Assembly (NCBI GenBank): GCA_028822885.1
Contig: JAPKCP010000032.1
Location: 1 to 15,991 of the forward strand
Length of the DNA stretch: 15,991 nucleotides
From: Yoonia sp.
Lineage (GTDB): Bacteria; Pseudomonadota; Alphaproteobacteria; Rhodobacterales; Rhodobacteraceae
Direction: 5' to 3'
Shown here: positions 6,923-14,106 of the stretch, in pieces
How the letters are laid out: every line of letters begins with the position of its first letter
Position numbering within the stretch: position 1 is the stretch's first letter
Notes under the pieces: model-generated
Database searches by the model: none
What the model saw: only the letters and a program-made list of their open reading frames with translations
What the model was told of the DNA's origin: nothing
Translations under genes and position numbers: made by a program

Positions 6923-7507
6923 GTGGCGAAAATCAATTTCATGAAATCATCGCACGCGGTGGGTGCAATTGCAGCGGCAGCCCTGTCGTTTGCGATGGTT
7001 GCATCTCCTGCATCTGCACAACAAGCTGCTGGCGCACGCACAGTTGTTAGCGAAGAATACACGCCAACGATTTGGGTTGACCCGGATGGGTGTGAGCACT
7101 GGGTATTCGACGACGGTGCTGAGGGCTTCATGTCCCCACACCGCAGCCGTGACGGCAGCCCCGTTTGTCGCCGCCAAGAAGTGTGCGGCGTTATGCCATC
7201 TGATACATTGTTTGCAAACGATGAAGCTTCGATATCGGAAGGCCGCAAAGCGCAGCTGATGAATTATTTTGCAGGTCTCGGCGTCTACGGCGTTATGATC
7301 TACGGTCACACGGATTCGAATGCATCTGACGAATATAATATGCGTCTATCTCAGCGTCGGGCTGATACGGTTGCAGGTATTGCACAAGCAGCAGGCGTCA
7401 ACGTTGTTGAATCCCGTGGCTTTGGTGAGCGTCGGCCAGTTCAGGTGGGTTACTCTGCTGCTGCGCTGCAAGCGAACCGTCGTGTTGAAATCATTTGTCT
7501 GAAATAA
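6923..7507 (+). CDS. Exported OmpA-family protein with an extra Cys-containing N-terminal domain
   Basis: The GTG at 6923 follows GAGGGA at a 7-nt spacing and gives 194 residues. Residues 1-32 are a Sec signal peptide (Lys-containing N-region, AVGAIAAAALSFAMVA core, cleavage after ASA|QQ). Residues 50-82 form a short domain, IWVDPDGCEHW...DDG.EG...DG.PVC, with Cys57 and Cys82. The OmpA C-terminal peptidoglycan-binding domain covers about 90-192, with YGHTDSNASDEYNMRLSQRRADTV and the ANRRVEI end. There is no beta-barrel, so it is probably a soluble periplasmic or envelope-anchored protein binding peptidoglycan. The next gene carries the same Cys domain and starts 11 nt after this stop, so they form an operon. 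A 6-bp hairpin (6887-6903) lies just before the ribosome binding site. Confidence 0.88.
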   Translation: MAKINFMKSSHAVGAIAAAALSFAMVASPASAQQAAGARTVVSEEYTPTIWVDPDGCEHWVFDDGAEGFMSPHRSRDGSPVCRRQEVCGVMPSDTLFANDEASISEGRKAQLMNYFAGLGVYGVMIYGHTDSNASDEYNMRLSQRRADTVAGIAQAAGVNVVESRGFGERRPVQVGYSAAALQANRRVEIICLK

Positions 7508-7518
7508 GGAGCAGTATG

Positions 7519-7827
7519 ATGAAAATGGTAAAAGCTACTGTGCTGCTCGTTGCTGGCCTGTCTGTATCAGGTTGTGTAGGCGGTGTACGCACTGGCCTTG
7601 AGCGGTCTTTCGATGGTGGGATTGATTCCAAATCCCTGTCTCAGCTTGTTGCTGGTATTTGGGTGGATCCAAACGGCTGTGACCACTGGATCATTGATGA
7701 CGGTCTCGAGGGTTATCTGTCAGAACGTCTTACACCCGATGGCCGTCCGGTTTGTTCTGGCGTTGCCCCACCAAACACAGCGACTGGCCCGTTCAAAGAA
7801 GGGTCTAACCTCCCTGACCCTGCCTAA
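7519..7827 (+). CDS. Small lipoprotein sharing the WVDPxGC domain of its OmpA-like neighbour
   Basis: The 102-residue protein has a lipoprotein signal peptide with lipobox VSGC, lipidated residue Cys19. The mature part carries IWVDPNGCDHW (47-57) through DG.PVC (to Cys79), the same domain as in the preceding OmpA-family protein: Cys54 and Cys79 are 25 apart, exactly as Cys57 and Cys82 there, and 20 of 33 aligned positions are identical. A Pro/Gly/Asn-rich tail follows. AAGGAG (7506-7511) lies 7 nt before ATG 7519; ATG 7516 is a possible alternative. A strong terminator follows at 7854. The lipid anchor is probably added by the Lgt/LspA/Lnt pathway; lnt lies downstream in this window. The biological role is unknown. 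Confidence 0.82.
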   Translation: MKMVKATVLLVAGLSVSGCVGGVRTGLERSFDGGIDSKSLSQLVAGIWVDPNGCDHWIIDDGLEGYLSERLTPDGRPVCSGVAPPNTATGPFKEGSNLPDPA

Positions 7828-7853
7828 GTTCGGAGCATTTCAGATATTCCTAA

Positions 7854-7883
7854 AAAAGGCCGTGGTGTTTTCCGCGGCCTTTT
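7854..7883 (+). terminator. Rho-independent terminator of the OmpA-like/lipoprotein operon
   Basis: AAAAGGCCGTGG (7854-7865) pairs with CCGCGGCCTTTT (7872-7883) across a TGTTTT loop: 12 bp with one G-T pair, GC-rich at the centre and ending in TTTT. It lies 26 nt after the lipoprotein stop. The A and T tracts on both flanks could let it act in both directions, but only rightward genes surround it. Confidence 0.88.
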
Positions 7884-7986
7884 GCCGTCTTTAGGGCAAA
7901 TCATGTGCTGCAGTGCTTGCGCCTCTTGACGCATCTTGCGACCATGACGTTAGTACAGTTTATCCGCGCTTAATCAGGAGATTTGA

Positions 7987-9015
7987 TTGACCAGTAGCGA
8001 CCAGACCCCCGACAGTGGTGTTCAGCACAACCAAGAAGTTTCTGAATCCCTGCTCGCTTTTCCAGACAATTTTTTACTAATTGACCTGTGTGGTGAATTT
8101 GACCGCAACCTTGCGACTCTCGAAGACAGGCTTTTTGTACAGATTATCCGACGTGGTAATGAACTTGCCATTGTCGGTGAAGAGCAACCGCGCAAAGACA
8201 CCATTGACATTCTAAAGTCGCTTTACGGGAGACTTGAGGCTGGGAAATCGCTGGATGATGGTGATATTGACCGTGAATTGCGGATGGGTTTGGATGATGT
8301 TCCCGGCGCAGCACCCGGTGATCAGAAAGAACTGTTCAAGGGCGTCAGCGGTGGACGGGTCGAAATTAAAACTCGCAAGAAATTGGTTGAGCCGCGTACC
8401 GACGCTCAAAAGGCCTATGTGCGATCCCTGTTTGAAAAAGAACTTGTGTTTGGCATTGGTCCTGCTGGAACGGGGAAAACCTATCTGGCCGTCGCAGTTG
8501 CCGTGAATATGTACATAAATGGTGAGGTTGATCGAATAATCCTGTCGCGTCCCGCTGTTGAGGCAGGCGAAAAGCTTGGCTATCTGCCCGGCGACATGAA
8601 GGACAAAGTCGATCCTTATATGCGCCCACTTTATGATGCATTGGATGACTTTCTTCCCGCCAAGCAAACTGCCAAACTGATTGAAGAAAAGCGGATTGAA
8701 ATTGCACCACTTGCGTTTATGCGCGGGCGGACGCTGTCGCGGGCCTTTGTCGTCTTGGACGAAGCACAGAACGCGACGCCGATGCAGATGAAAATGTTTC
8801 TAACACGGCTTGGCGAAGGGTCTCGAATGGTGATCACGGGTGATCGCACTCAGATTGATTTGCCGCGTGGCGTGACATCTGGACTATGGGACGCAGAACG
8901 GTTGTTGAAAGCAATTCCAAAAATCAGCTTTAATTACTTCACTTCAAAGGACGTTGTCCGCCATCCTTTGGTGGCTGCCATTATTGAGGCCTATGAAGCA
9001 GATGATCCAAAATGA
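7987..9015 (+). CDS. phoH: PhoH-family P-loop ATPase (PhoH/YbeZ type)
   Basis: This is a cytosolic ATPase of the PhoH/YbeZ type, genetically and physically linked to the endoribonuclease YbeY and thought to act with it in RNA metabolism. The 342 residues have a variable N-terminus, a KH-like region at about 40-80, then the P-loop ATPase with Walker A GPAGTGKT (158-165) and Walker B FVVLDEAQNA (254-263), followed by the TGDRTQIDLP sensor-type segment. The start is TTG 7987, supported by AGGAG (7976-7980) at 6-nt spacing; no in-frame ATG lies nearby. It overlaps ybeY by 4 nt (ATGA), indicating translational coupling. Confidence 0.95.
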   Translation: MTSSDQTPDSGVQHNQEVSESLLAFPDNFLLIDLCGEFDRNLATLEDRLFVQIIRRGNELAIVGEEQPRKDTIDILKSLYGRLEAGKSLDDGDIDRELRMGLDDVPGAAPGDQKELFKGVSGGRVEIKTRKKLVEPRTDAQKAYVRSLFEKELVFGIGPAGTGKTYLAVAVAVNMYINGEVDRIILSRPAVEAGEKLGYLPGDMKDKVDPYMRPLYDALDDFLPAKQTAKLIEEKRIEIAPLAFMRGRTLSRAFVVLDEAQNATPMQMKMFLTRLGEGSRMVITGDRTQIDLPRGVTSGLWDAERLLKAIPKISFNYFTSKDVVRHPLVAAIIEAYEADDPK

Positions 9016-9506
9016 CGGTTGATTGCATCATTGAAGACCCGCGCTGGGCGGACATCGACTTTGAAACGTTGGCAGAAACGGCGTCGGATGCTGCCTTTGC
9101 GCGTCTTGGACTTGAACCAACGGTGTTTGAAATCAGTCTCCTTGCTTGTGATGACAAACGCATCGCGATCCTCAATGAGGATTTTCGTGCTAAAGCGACG
9201 CCGACAAACGTTCTCAGCTGGCCGTCCGATGAACGGGCAGCAATGAACCCCGGGGAAATGCCCGTTTTGCCATCTCCCGGCCCTGATGCAGAGATCGGGG
9301 ATATCGCAATTGCGTACGATACCTGCGCCCGGGAGGCGGCTGACCAGAAAAAGCCGCTTAACAACCATGTGATTCACCTGATTATTCATGGAACATTACA
9401 TCTTTTAGGCTTTGATCATGAAAATGAGCCAGATGCCGCCCTTATGGAGGGGTTAGAGACGGAAATACTTGGCAATTTGGGTCTGCCTGACCCATATAGA
9501 TATTAG
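9012..9506 (+). CDS. ybeY: Endoribonuclease YbeY (rRNA maturation factor)
   Basis: YbeY is a zinc-dependent single-strand endoribonuclease needed for 16S rRNA 3'-end processing and ribosome quality control. The 164 residues contain the zinc motif HGTLHLLGFDH, with His126, His130 and His136 in the H-x3-H-x5-H spacing, and the preceding TNVLSWP strand (65-71). The ATG at 9012 overlaps the phoH stop by 4 nt. The order phoH-ybeY-corC-lnt is the standard proteobacterial arrangement, so the context supports the assignment. Confidence 0.95.
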   Translation: MTVDCIIEDPRWADIDFETLAETASDAAFARLGLEPTVFEISLLACDDKRIAILNEDFRAKATPTNVLSWPSDERAAMNPGEMPVLPSPGPDAEIGDIAIAYDTCAREAADQKKPLNNHVIHLIIHGTLHLLGFDHENEPDAALMEGLETEILGNLGLPDPYRY

Positions 9507-9538
9507 TCCATATTTGGGCATGGTTAAGGCAAGGATTG

Positions 9539-10429
9539 ATGGGCGACACAACTGAAGGATCCTCTGGGGCAGCGCAAAGCGCGCTGAACGATGAGAGTGA
9601 AGAGAGCAACCGCGGCTTTATTGGCCGTTTTTTTGATGCCTTTGGTGGACCGGGGGACACCTCTGACGCTGACCCTGGCAAGCCTCATCTGATTTATCCG
9701 CAGCCCGCGATGCCGGGCATGAAAAACCTGCGGTCCATGCGGGTTGAAGACGTGGCAATTCCCAAGTCAGATATCGTCGCCGTCCCGGTGACCCATTCCC
9801 AAACTGACCTGATGGCAGTTTTCCGCGAAAGTGGGCTGACGCGGCTGCCGGTCTATGACGGCACTCTTGATACCCCGCTCGGCAATGTGAACATGAAAGA
9901 CTTTGCTCTCGCTTATGGGTTCCAGCAGGACGCGGGACCGTTTGATTTGCGTAAAATCCTGCGACCGTTGTTGTTTGTCCCACCATCCATGCCGCTTGGT
10001 GTGTTGCTGCAAAAGATGCAGCAAGAACGCAAACATATGGCGCTTGTGATTGATGAATATGGCGGCACGGATGGCTTGATTACGATTGAAGATCTGATCG
10101 AACAGGTCGTGGGTGCGATTGAAGACGAACATGATGTTGAGGAAGAAAAGCTGTGGGTTGAAGAAAGCCCCGGTGTTTATCTGGCCTTTGCAAAAACCCA
10201 GTTAGAGCCATTTGAGGCTGAATTGGGTATTGAACTGACCGCTCATGATGAGATTGACGAAGAGGAAATCGACACTCTTGGCGGGCTTGTTTCGATGCTG
10301 TTGGGTCACGTTCCGGCGCGAGGCGAAGTCGTGGCACATCCAGATGGGACCGAATTTGAAGTCGTCGATGCAGACCCTCGTCGTATAAAACGTCTGCGGG
10401 TACGTCTGCCACATGCTCAAAAAGCCTGA
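9539..10429 (+). CDS. corC: CBS-domain HlyC/CorC-family protein
   Basis: The 296-residue soluble protein belongs to the CorC/HlyC group: a disordered acidic N-terminus (1-55), two CBS domains (about 68-130 and 135-195, including VIDEYGGTDGLITIEDLIEQ) that bind adenine nucleotides, and a C-terminal CorC_HlyC domain (about 205-288). There are no membrane segments, so it is the cytosolic CorC type and not the DUF21 transporter type. CorC is linked to magnesium/cobalt efflux in enterobacteria; the role here is inferred from family. ATG 9539 (AAGG at 9-nt spacing) is preferred over the adjacent TTG 9536. It lies 32 nt after ybeY and its end overlaps the lnt start. Confidence 0.9.
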   Translation: MGDTTEGSSGAAQSALNDESEESNRGFIGRFFDAFGGPGDTSDADPGKPHLIYPQPAMPGMKNLRSMRVEDVAIPKSDIVAVPVTHSQTDLMAVFRESGLTRLPVYDGTLDTPLGNVNMKDFALAYGFQQDAGPFDLRKILRPLLFVPPSMPLGVLLQKMQQERKHMALVIDEYGGTDGLITIEDLIEQVVGAIEDEHDVEEEKLWVEESPGVYLAFAKTQLEPFEAELGIELTAHDEIDEEEIDTLGGLVSMLLGHVPARGEVVAHPDGTEFEVVDADPRRIKRLRVRLPHAQKA

Positions 10430-11918
10430 GACGATTATGCAGCGCTTTGCTGCATTAGGGTGGGCCAAGCGCGGCTTAATCTTAGCCGCCTTGGGCGTGA
10501 TTGTTGGGCTTGGCCATGCACCGCTGGATTGGTGGTGGGCCAGTCTGGTTGGTCTTGCCGTAGCCTTTATCATCACGCGCAATGCGCCCGATTTGCGCAC
10601 AGCGCTTTGGCAGGGCTGGGCGCTGGGCCTTGGATATTTCGCATTTTCGCTGCGGTGGATCGTGTCGCCATTCCTCGTGCACATCGAACGTGATGGCTGG
10701 ATGGCCCCGTTTGCGCTGATCCTGATGGCATCAGGATTTGCGTTGTTTTGGGGTCTTGCTGCGGGTGTCACCCAAAAGGTTTTCAAGGGGGGAATGATTG
10801 GATTTGCCCTTTCGATCGTTGCTGTAGAGGCACTTCGGTCGTTGATCTTGACTGGGTTCCCGTGGGCGTTGTTGGGCCATGTTCTTGTCGCGATTCCGAC
10901 GTCGGAAATGGCAGCACTTGGTGGCCCACATTTATTGACGTTTCTTGTTGTGATTTTTGCGCTGTGTCTTGCAGCGTTTCCAACGGGGCGTCCGGGACTT
11001 GGTGCAATTGGGATAGTGACGATTATATTGTCCATGGTTGTTTTTGGGATCACACGACCTTCGATGGCTCCGCAAGAGAGTGAGACGATCGTGCGGTTGA
11101 TCCAGCCCAACGCTCCGCAGGATGAAAAGTGGGACATTGAAAAACGCCACGTCTTCTTTGATCGTATGCTTGCATTCACATCTGAAGGCGACGTGCCTGA
11201 CCTTATTGTTTGGCCTGAAAGTTCGATCCCGGCTTTACTCAATTATGCGGATGATGAGCTGGAACTCATCTCAGAGGCAGCGCGGGGTGCGCCGTTGATT
11301 GTTGGCGTCAACCGAGCACAAGCTGGGCTTTACTATAATAGTTTTGTCCTTCTTGGCCGAGGTGGAGCGATTGATGCTTTTTATGACAAACAGCACCTCG
11401 TGCCATTTGGGGAATACATTCCGGGCGGCGATTTGTTGCACAATATGGGCATTCAAGGGTTCGGGTCGTCCTTTGGCGGTGGGTTCACACCCGGTTACGG
11501 GAAGCGCACGCTTGATGTGCCGGGGATTGGTCCAATCCGACCATTGATCTGCTACGAGGGTATTTTTGCTGAGGAAGTCGGCGGTACAGAAATTCGCCCC
11601 CGCGCCCTTATCTTGATCACCAACGACGCTTGGTTCGGTAAGGACGCGGGTCCTTATCAACACCTCGCTCAGGCGCGGTTGCGTGCGATTGAGCAGGGTA
11701 TTCCTATGGTGCGGGTCGCCAACACGGGTGTGAGCGCTATGATCGATCCATACGGTGTTATTACGGCTTCAATCGACATGAATACCGCTGGTTATATTGA
11801 TGCAAAGCTACCTCAAGTGCTGCTTCCAACGCCTTACAGCCGGCACGGGGATACTCCGATATTGCTGTTGCTTTTAGTCTTATTGTCCGGGCTCACATGG
11901 TGGGGGCGACAGATTTAA
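10413..11918 (+). CDS. lnt: Apolipoprotein N-acyltransferase
   Basis: Lnt transfers a third acyl chain from a phospholipid to the N-terminal Cys of lipoproteins in the inner membrane. The 501 residues comprise about six hydrophobic spans (20-215), a periplasmic nitrilase domain (about 225-475), and a final span (LLLLLVLLSGLTWW). The catalytic triad is Glu269 (VWPESSIP), Lys326 (YDKQHLVPFGEY) and Cys380 (LICYEGIF), with the supporting Glu334. ATG 10413 overlaps corC by 17 nt; the in-frame ATG at 10437, 7 nt after the corC stop, is an alternative start. It would mature lipoproteins such as the small one at 7519-7827. Confidence 0.95.
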   Translation: MLKKPETIMQRFAALGWAKRGLILAALGVIVGLGHAPLDWWWASLVGLAVAFIITRNAPDLRTALWQGWALGLGYFAFSLRWIVSPFLVHIERDGWMAPFALILMASGFALFWGLAAGVTQKVFKGGMIGFALSIVAVEALRSLILTGFPWALLGHVLVAIPTSEMAALGGPHLLTFLVVIFALCLAAFPTGRPGLGAIGIVTIILSMVVFGITRPSMAPQESETIVRLIQPNAPQDEKWDIEKRHVFFDRMLAFTSEGDVPDLIVWPESSIPALLNYADDELELISEAARGAPLIVGVNRAQAGLYYNSFVLLGRGGAIDAFYDKQHLVPFGEYIPGGDLLHNMGIQGFGSSFGGGFTPGYGKRTLDVPGIGPIRPLICYEGIFAEEVGGTEIRPRALILITNDAWFGKDAGPYQHLAQARLRAIEQGIPMVRVANTGVSAMIDPYGVITASIDMNTAGYIDAKLPQVLLPTPYSRHGDTPILLLLLVLLSGLTWWGRQI

Positions 11919-11919
11919 G

Positions 11920-11948
11920 TTGACCAGCAGGGGGTCGCGCCCTACGTC
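11920..11948 (+). promoter_or_regulatory. Possible promoter for the metK riboswitch leader
   Basis: TTGACC (11920-11925) is a good -35 hexamer; 17 nt later TACGTC (11943-11948) is a poor but possible -10, as is common in alphaproteobacteria. Transcription would start at about 11955-11960, right at the first base pair of the riboswitch. The fit of position is the main support; the -10 match is weak. Confidence 0.35.
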
Positions 11949-11959
11949 CCTCGTTAGCC

Positions 11960-12003
11960 TGTCGCAACGGCTTCCTGACGCGGCAGTGATACACTTTGGA
12001 GCA
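11960..12003 (+). ncRNA. SAM/SAH riboswitch upstream of metK
   Basis: The stem TGTCGC (11960-11965) / GCGGCA (11980-11985) closes the loop AACGGCTTCCTGAC, and GCTTCC (11970-11975) can pair with GGAGC (11998-12002) to form an H-type pseudoknot. This matches the known SAM/SAH consensus (AACGGCUUCCUG in the loop, UUGGAGCA at the 3' side), a class found upstream of metK in Rhodobacterales. The GGAG that enters the pseudoknot is also the metK Shine-Dalgarno sequence, 8 nt before ATG 12010, so ligand binding should block translation initiation. The connector (11986-11995) is AT-rich and unconstrained. Confidence 0.92.
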
Positions 12004-12009
12004 CTATTC

Positions 12010-13191
12010 ATGGCCAGACAAGACTATATTTTTACCTCAGAATCTGTTTCTGAAGGGCACCCTGATAAGGTATGCGACCGCATTTCGGATTCGATCCTTG
12101 ATGCATTCCTTACCGAAGAACCTGAAGCGCGCGTTGCGTGCGAAACTTTTGCGACGACCAATCGGGTTATTGTCGGCGGAGAGGTCGGCTTATCTGACCA
12201 AACCAAGCTGACCGAGCATATGGGCAAGATTGAGGGAATCGTGCGCGGGGCGATCCAAGATATCGGCTACGAGCAGGACAAGTTTCACCATGCGACCTGT
12301 GAGGTGACAAACCTCTTGCACGAACAATCCGCGCACATCGCCCAAGGCGTTGATGCGGCAAGCGACAAAGACGAAGGTGCCGGTGATCAAGGCATCATGT
12401 TCGGTTACGCGACAACGGAAACTGAAGAACTGATGCCCGCCCCGATCCAGTATTCTCATGCGATCTTGCGCCGCTTGGCTGAGGTTCGCAAAGATGGGAC
12501 AGAACCAACGCTGCGGCCTGACGCAAAAAGCCAAATCTCTTTGCGCTATGCAAATGGTAAACCAGTTGAAATTACGTCGATTGTCCTGTCAACGCAGCAC
12601 GCGCTGGAAACACAGACAAGTTCGGATATCCGGGCTATTGTTGAACCTTACATTCTTGATGTTCTGCCCGATGGTCTCATCACTCCGAAAACCAAATGGT
12701 GGGTGAACCCGACTGGAACGTTTGTGATTGGTGGACCTGATGGCGATGCAGGCCTAACGGGCCGCAAGATTATCGTAGACACATATGGCGGTGCAGCCCC
12801 GCACGGTGGCGGTGCGTTTTCTGGCAAGGATCCAACGAAAGTGGACCGCTCAGCGGCATACGCGGCGCGGTATCTGGCCAAGAATGTTGTGGCATCTGGC
12901 ATGGCTGAGAAATGCACAATCCAGTTGTCCTATGCTATTGGTGTGGCAGAACCGCTGTCAATCTACGCGGACCTGCATGGGACTGGTGACGTCGATCCGG
13001 TCGCGCTCGAAAAAGCTATTTCTCAGGTCATGGACCTGACCCCGCGTGGCATTCGTAACCACCTGGAGCTTAATCGCCCAATTTACGCGCGCACTGCGGC
13101 CTACGGTCACTTTGGCCGTGCACCAGAAGCAGATGGTGGGTTCTCTTGGGAGAAAATTGATTTGGTCGATGCGCTGAAAGCTGCAGTTTAA
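12010..13191 (+). CDS. metK: S-adenosylmethionine synthase
   Basis: MetK makes SAM from methionine and ATP in the cytosol. From ATG 12010 it has 393 residues, the usual length. Signature motifs are present: SEGHPDKVCDRISD (14-27), the ATP-binding GAGDQGIMFGYA (123-134), and the phosphate-binding loop GGGAFSGKDPTKVDRS (266-281). The start is fixed by the riboswitch: the Shine-Dalgarno GGAG at 11998 precedes ATG 12010, and an upstream in-frame TTG at 11920 would translate through the riboswitch. Feedback by SAM/SAH through that leader is expected. Its product is the cofactor for miaB and trmB in this window. A terminator-like hairpin follows 21 nt after the stop. Confidence 0.97.
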   Translation: MARQDYIFTSESVSEGHPDKVCDRISDSILDAFLTEEPEARVACETFATTNRVIVGGEVGLSDQTKLTEHMGKIEGIVRGAIQDIGYEQDKFHHATCEVTNLLHEQSAHIAQGVDAASDKDEGAGDQGIMFGYATTETEELMPAPIQYSHAILRRLAEVRKDGTEPTLRPDAKSQISLRYANGKPVEITSIVLSTQHALETQTSSDIRAIVEPYILDVLPDGLITPKTKWWVNPTGTFVIGGPDGDAGLTGRKIIVDTYGGAAPHGGGAFSGKDPTKVDRSAAYAARYLAKNVVASGMAEKCTIQLSYAIGVAEPLSIYADLHGTGDVDPVALEKAISQVMDLTPRGIRNHLELNRPIYARTAAYGHFGRAPEADGGFSWEKIDLVDALKAAV

Positions 13192-13212
13192 GCTTTTCCA
13201 AATCAACAGGGC

Positions 13213-13247
13213 AAAAGGGGCAGATTGCGCAAGCGGTCTGCCCTTGT
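13213..13247 (+). terminator. Terminator-like hairpin between metK and trmB
   Basis: AAAAGGGGCAGA runs into a stem, GGGCAGATTGC (13218-13228) pairing with GCGGTCTGCCC (13233-13243), closed by a GCAA (GNRA) tetraloop: 11 bp with two G-T pairs. Only a weak TTGTTA tract follows. The trmB ATG lies 17 nt after the stem. It probably terminates metK transcription at least partly; trmB would then depend on read-through or an internal promoter. Confidence 0.7.
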
Positions 13248-13260
13248 TACATCGCAGCCC

Positions 13261-13974
13261 ATGACACAGGATAAACACCCCACTGGCGCCCCTTGGCGCA
13301 ATTTTTATGGCCGCTTCAGAGGCAAAACCATGCGGAGCAGTCAGCAAGGGTATCTTGATGAAGATCTCGCAGCGCTGTCGCCGGGGCTTGTCGATTGGGA
13401 CGTGAACCCAGATCGCAATCAAATCGATCTCAAAGCGCTGTTTGCAGATAAAGAAATCTGGCTCGAGATTGGTTTTGGCGGTGGGGAACACATGGTGCAT
13501 ATGGCTGCAACATACCCCGACATCGGTTTTATCGGGTGCGAGCCATACATGAATGGCGTGGCGATGCTGTTGGGTAAGATCCGCAAAGCTGGGGTGACAA
13601 ACCTTGCAGTGCATCCGGGTGATGTGCGGCATATGTTTGATGTGCTTCCTGAAGGCTCAATTTCAAAGGTCTTCCTCAATTATCCAGATCCGTGGCCTAA
13701 GACGCGGCATCATCGCCGTCGGTTTGTGACGCAAGAACACCTTGTACCACTTCACAATGTTATGAAGCTTGGGGCTGAGTTGCGGGTTGCGACGGATATT
13801 AAGGACTATGTTCGCCAGACCATGGAAGAAGTTCCAAAGGCTGGTTTTACGTGGACGGCTGAGCGACCTGACGACTGGCGCGTGGCGTGGGACGATTGGC
13901 ATTCAACGCGGTATGAGCAGAAGGCGATCCGTGAGGATCGTACGCCGCACTACATGACGTTCCGCCGCAATTGA
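13261..13974 (+). CDS. trmB: tRNA (guanine-N7-)-methyltransferase
   Basis: TrmB methylates G46 in the variable loop of tRNA, using SAM. From ATG 13261 it has 237 residues with a Rossmann-type methyltransferase: SAM loop EIGFGGGEH (69-77), acidic residue in GCEP (92-95), and the family signature NYPDPWPKTRHHRRR (140-154). The N-terminal segment GAPWRNFYGRFRGKTMR (9-25) is typical of alphaproteobacterial TrmB. An in-frame TTG at 13225 lies inside the metK terminator stem and is rejected. The ribosome binding site before 13261 is poor. It follows metK, as in other alphaproteobacteria. Confidence 0.94.
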   Translation: MTQDKHPTGAPWRNFYGRFRGKTMRSSQQGYLDEDLAALSPGLVDWDVNPDRNQIDLKALFADKEIWLEIGFGGGEHMVHMAATYPDIGFIGCEPYMNGVAMLLGKIRKAGVTNLAVHPGDVRHMFDVLPEGSISKVFLNYPDPWPKTRHHRRRFVTQEHLVPLHNVMKLGAELRVATDIKDYVRQTMEEVPKAGFTWTAERPDDWRVAWDDWHSTRYEQKAIREDRTPHYMTFRRN

Positions 13975-13983
13975 TCTTGGGGG

Positions 13984-14023
13984 CGATTTTTCGCGAAAAA
14001 TCGGATGCCTCCGGCGGGGATTT
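13984..14023. repeat. 20-bp perfect palindrome with GC-rich tail (candidate Rhodobacterales intergenic repeat)
   Basis: CGATTTTTCGCGAAAAATCG (13984-14003) is a perfect 20-bp palindrome, 9 nt after the trmB stop. It is followed directly by TGCCTCCGGCGGGGATTT (14006-14023), itself a small hairpin (CCTCCGGCGGGG). From memory, GCCTCCGGCGGGGATATTT-type sequences recur between genes in many Rhodobacteraceae; I cannot verify this here. It may serve as the trmB 3' end, as a repeat, or as a protein-binding site. Confidence 0.55.
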
Positions 14024-14106
14024 AGAACGAACCAAAGACACGAGGGGTTGTGGACCCTTCGTGAGACCTGCGCTAGACGGGACCGGAAGTTAAAACGGAG
14101 CACCCC

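Noticed and set aside
7926..7960. Possible phoH promoter with -35 TTGACG at 7926
   Set aside because: No acceptable -10 hexamer lies 16-19 nt downstream; a promoter is expected in this gap but cannot be placed.
8212..8667. Minus-strand frame of 151 codons opposite phoH
   Set aside because: It lies wholly within the conserved PhoH coding region and shows no motif or ribosome binding site.
10202..11242. Minus-strand open frame of 346 codons opposite corC and lnt
   Set aside because: Its translation is rich in Ser, Pro, Thr, Arg and Asn without domain pattern, as expected from the antisense of hydrophobic membrane segments; both genes opposite it are unmistakable.
11920..12009. N-terminal extension of MetK from TTG 11920
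   Set aside because: It would translate through the riboswitch; the conserved MetK N-terminus and the Shine-Dalgarno sequence fit ATG 12010.
13225..13260. N-terminal extension of TrmB from TTG 13225
   Set aside because: The codon lies inside the stem of the metK terminator-like hairpin, and the extra residues do not fit the family N-terminus.
12958..13632. Minus-strand frame of 224 codons spanning the end of metK, the terminator and the start of trmB
   Set aside because: It crosses two well-supported genes and a terminator on the other strand; no recognisable domain.
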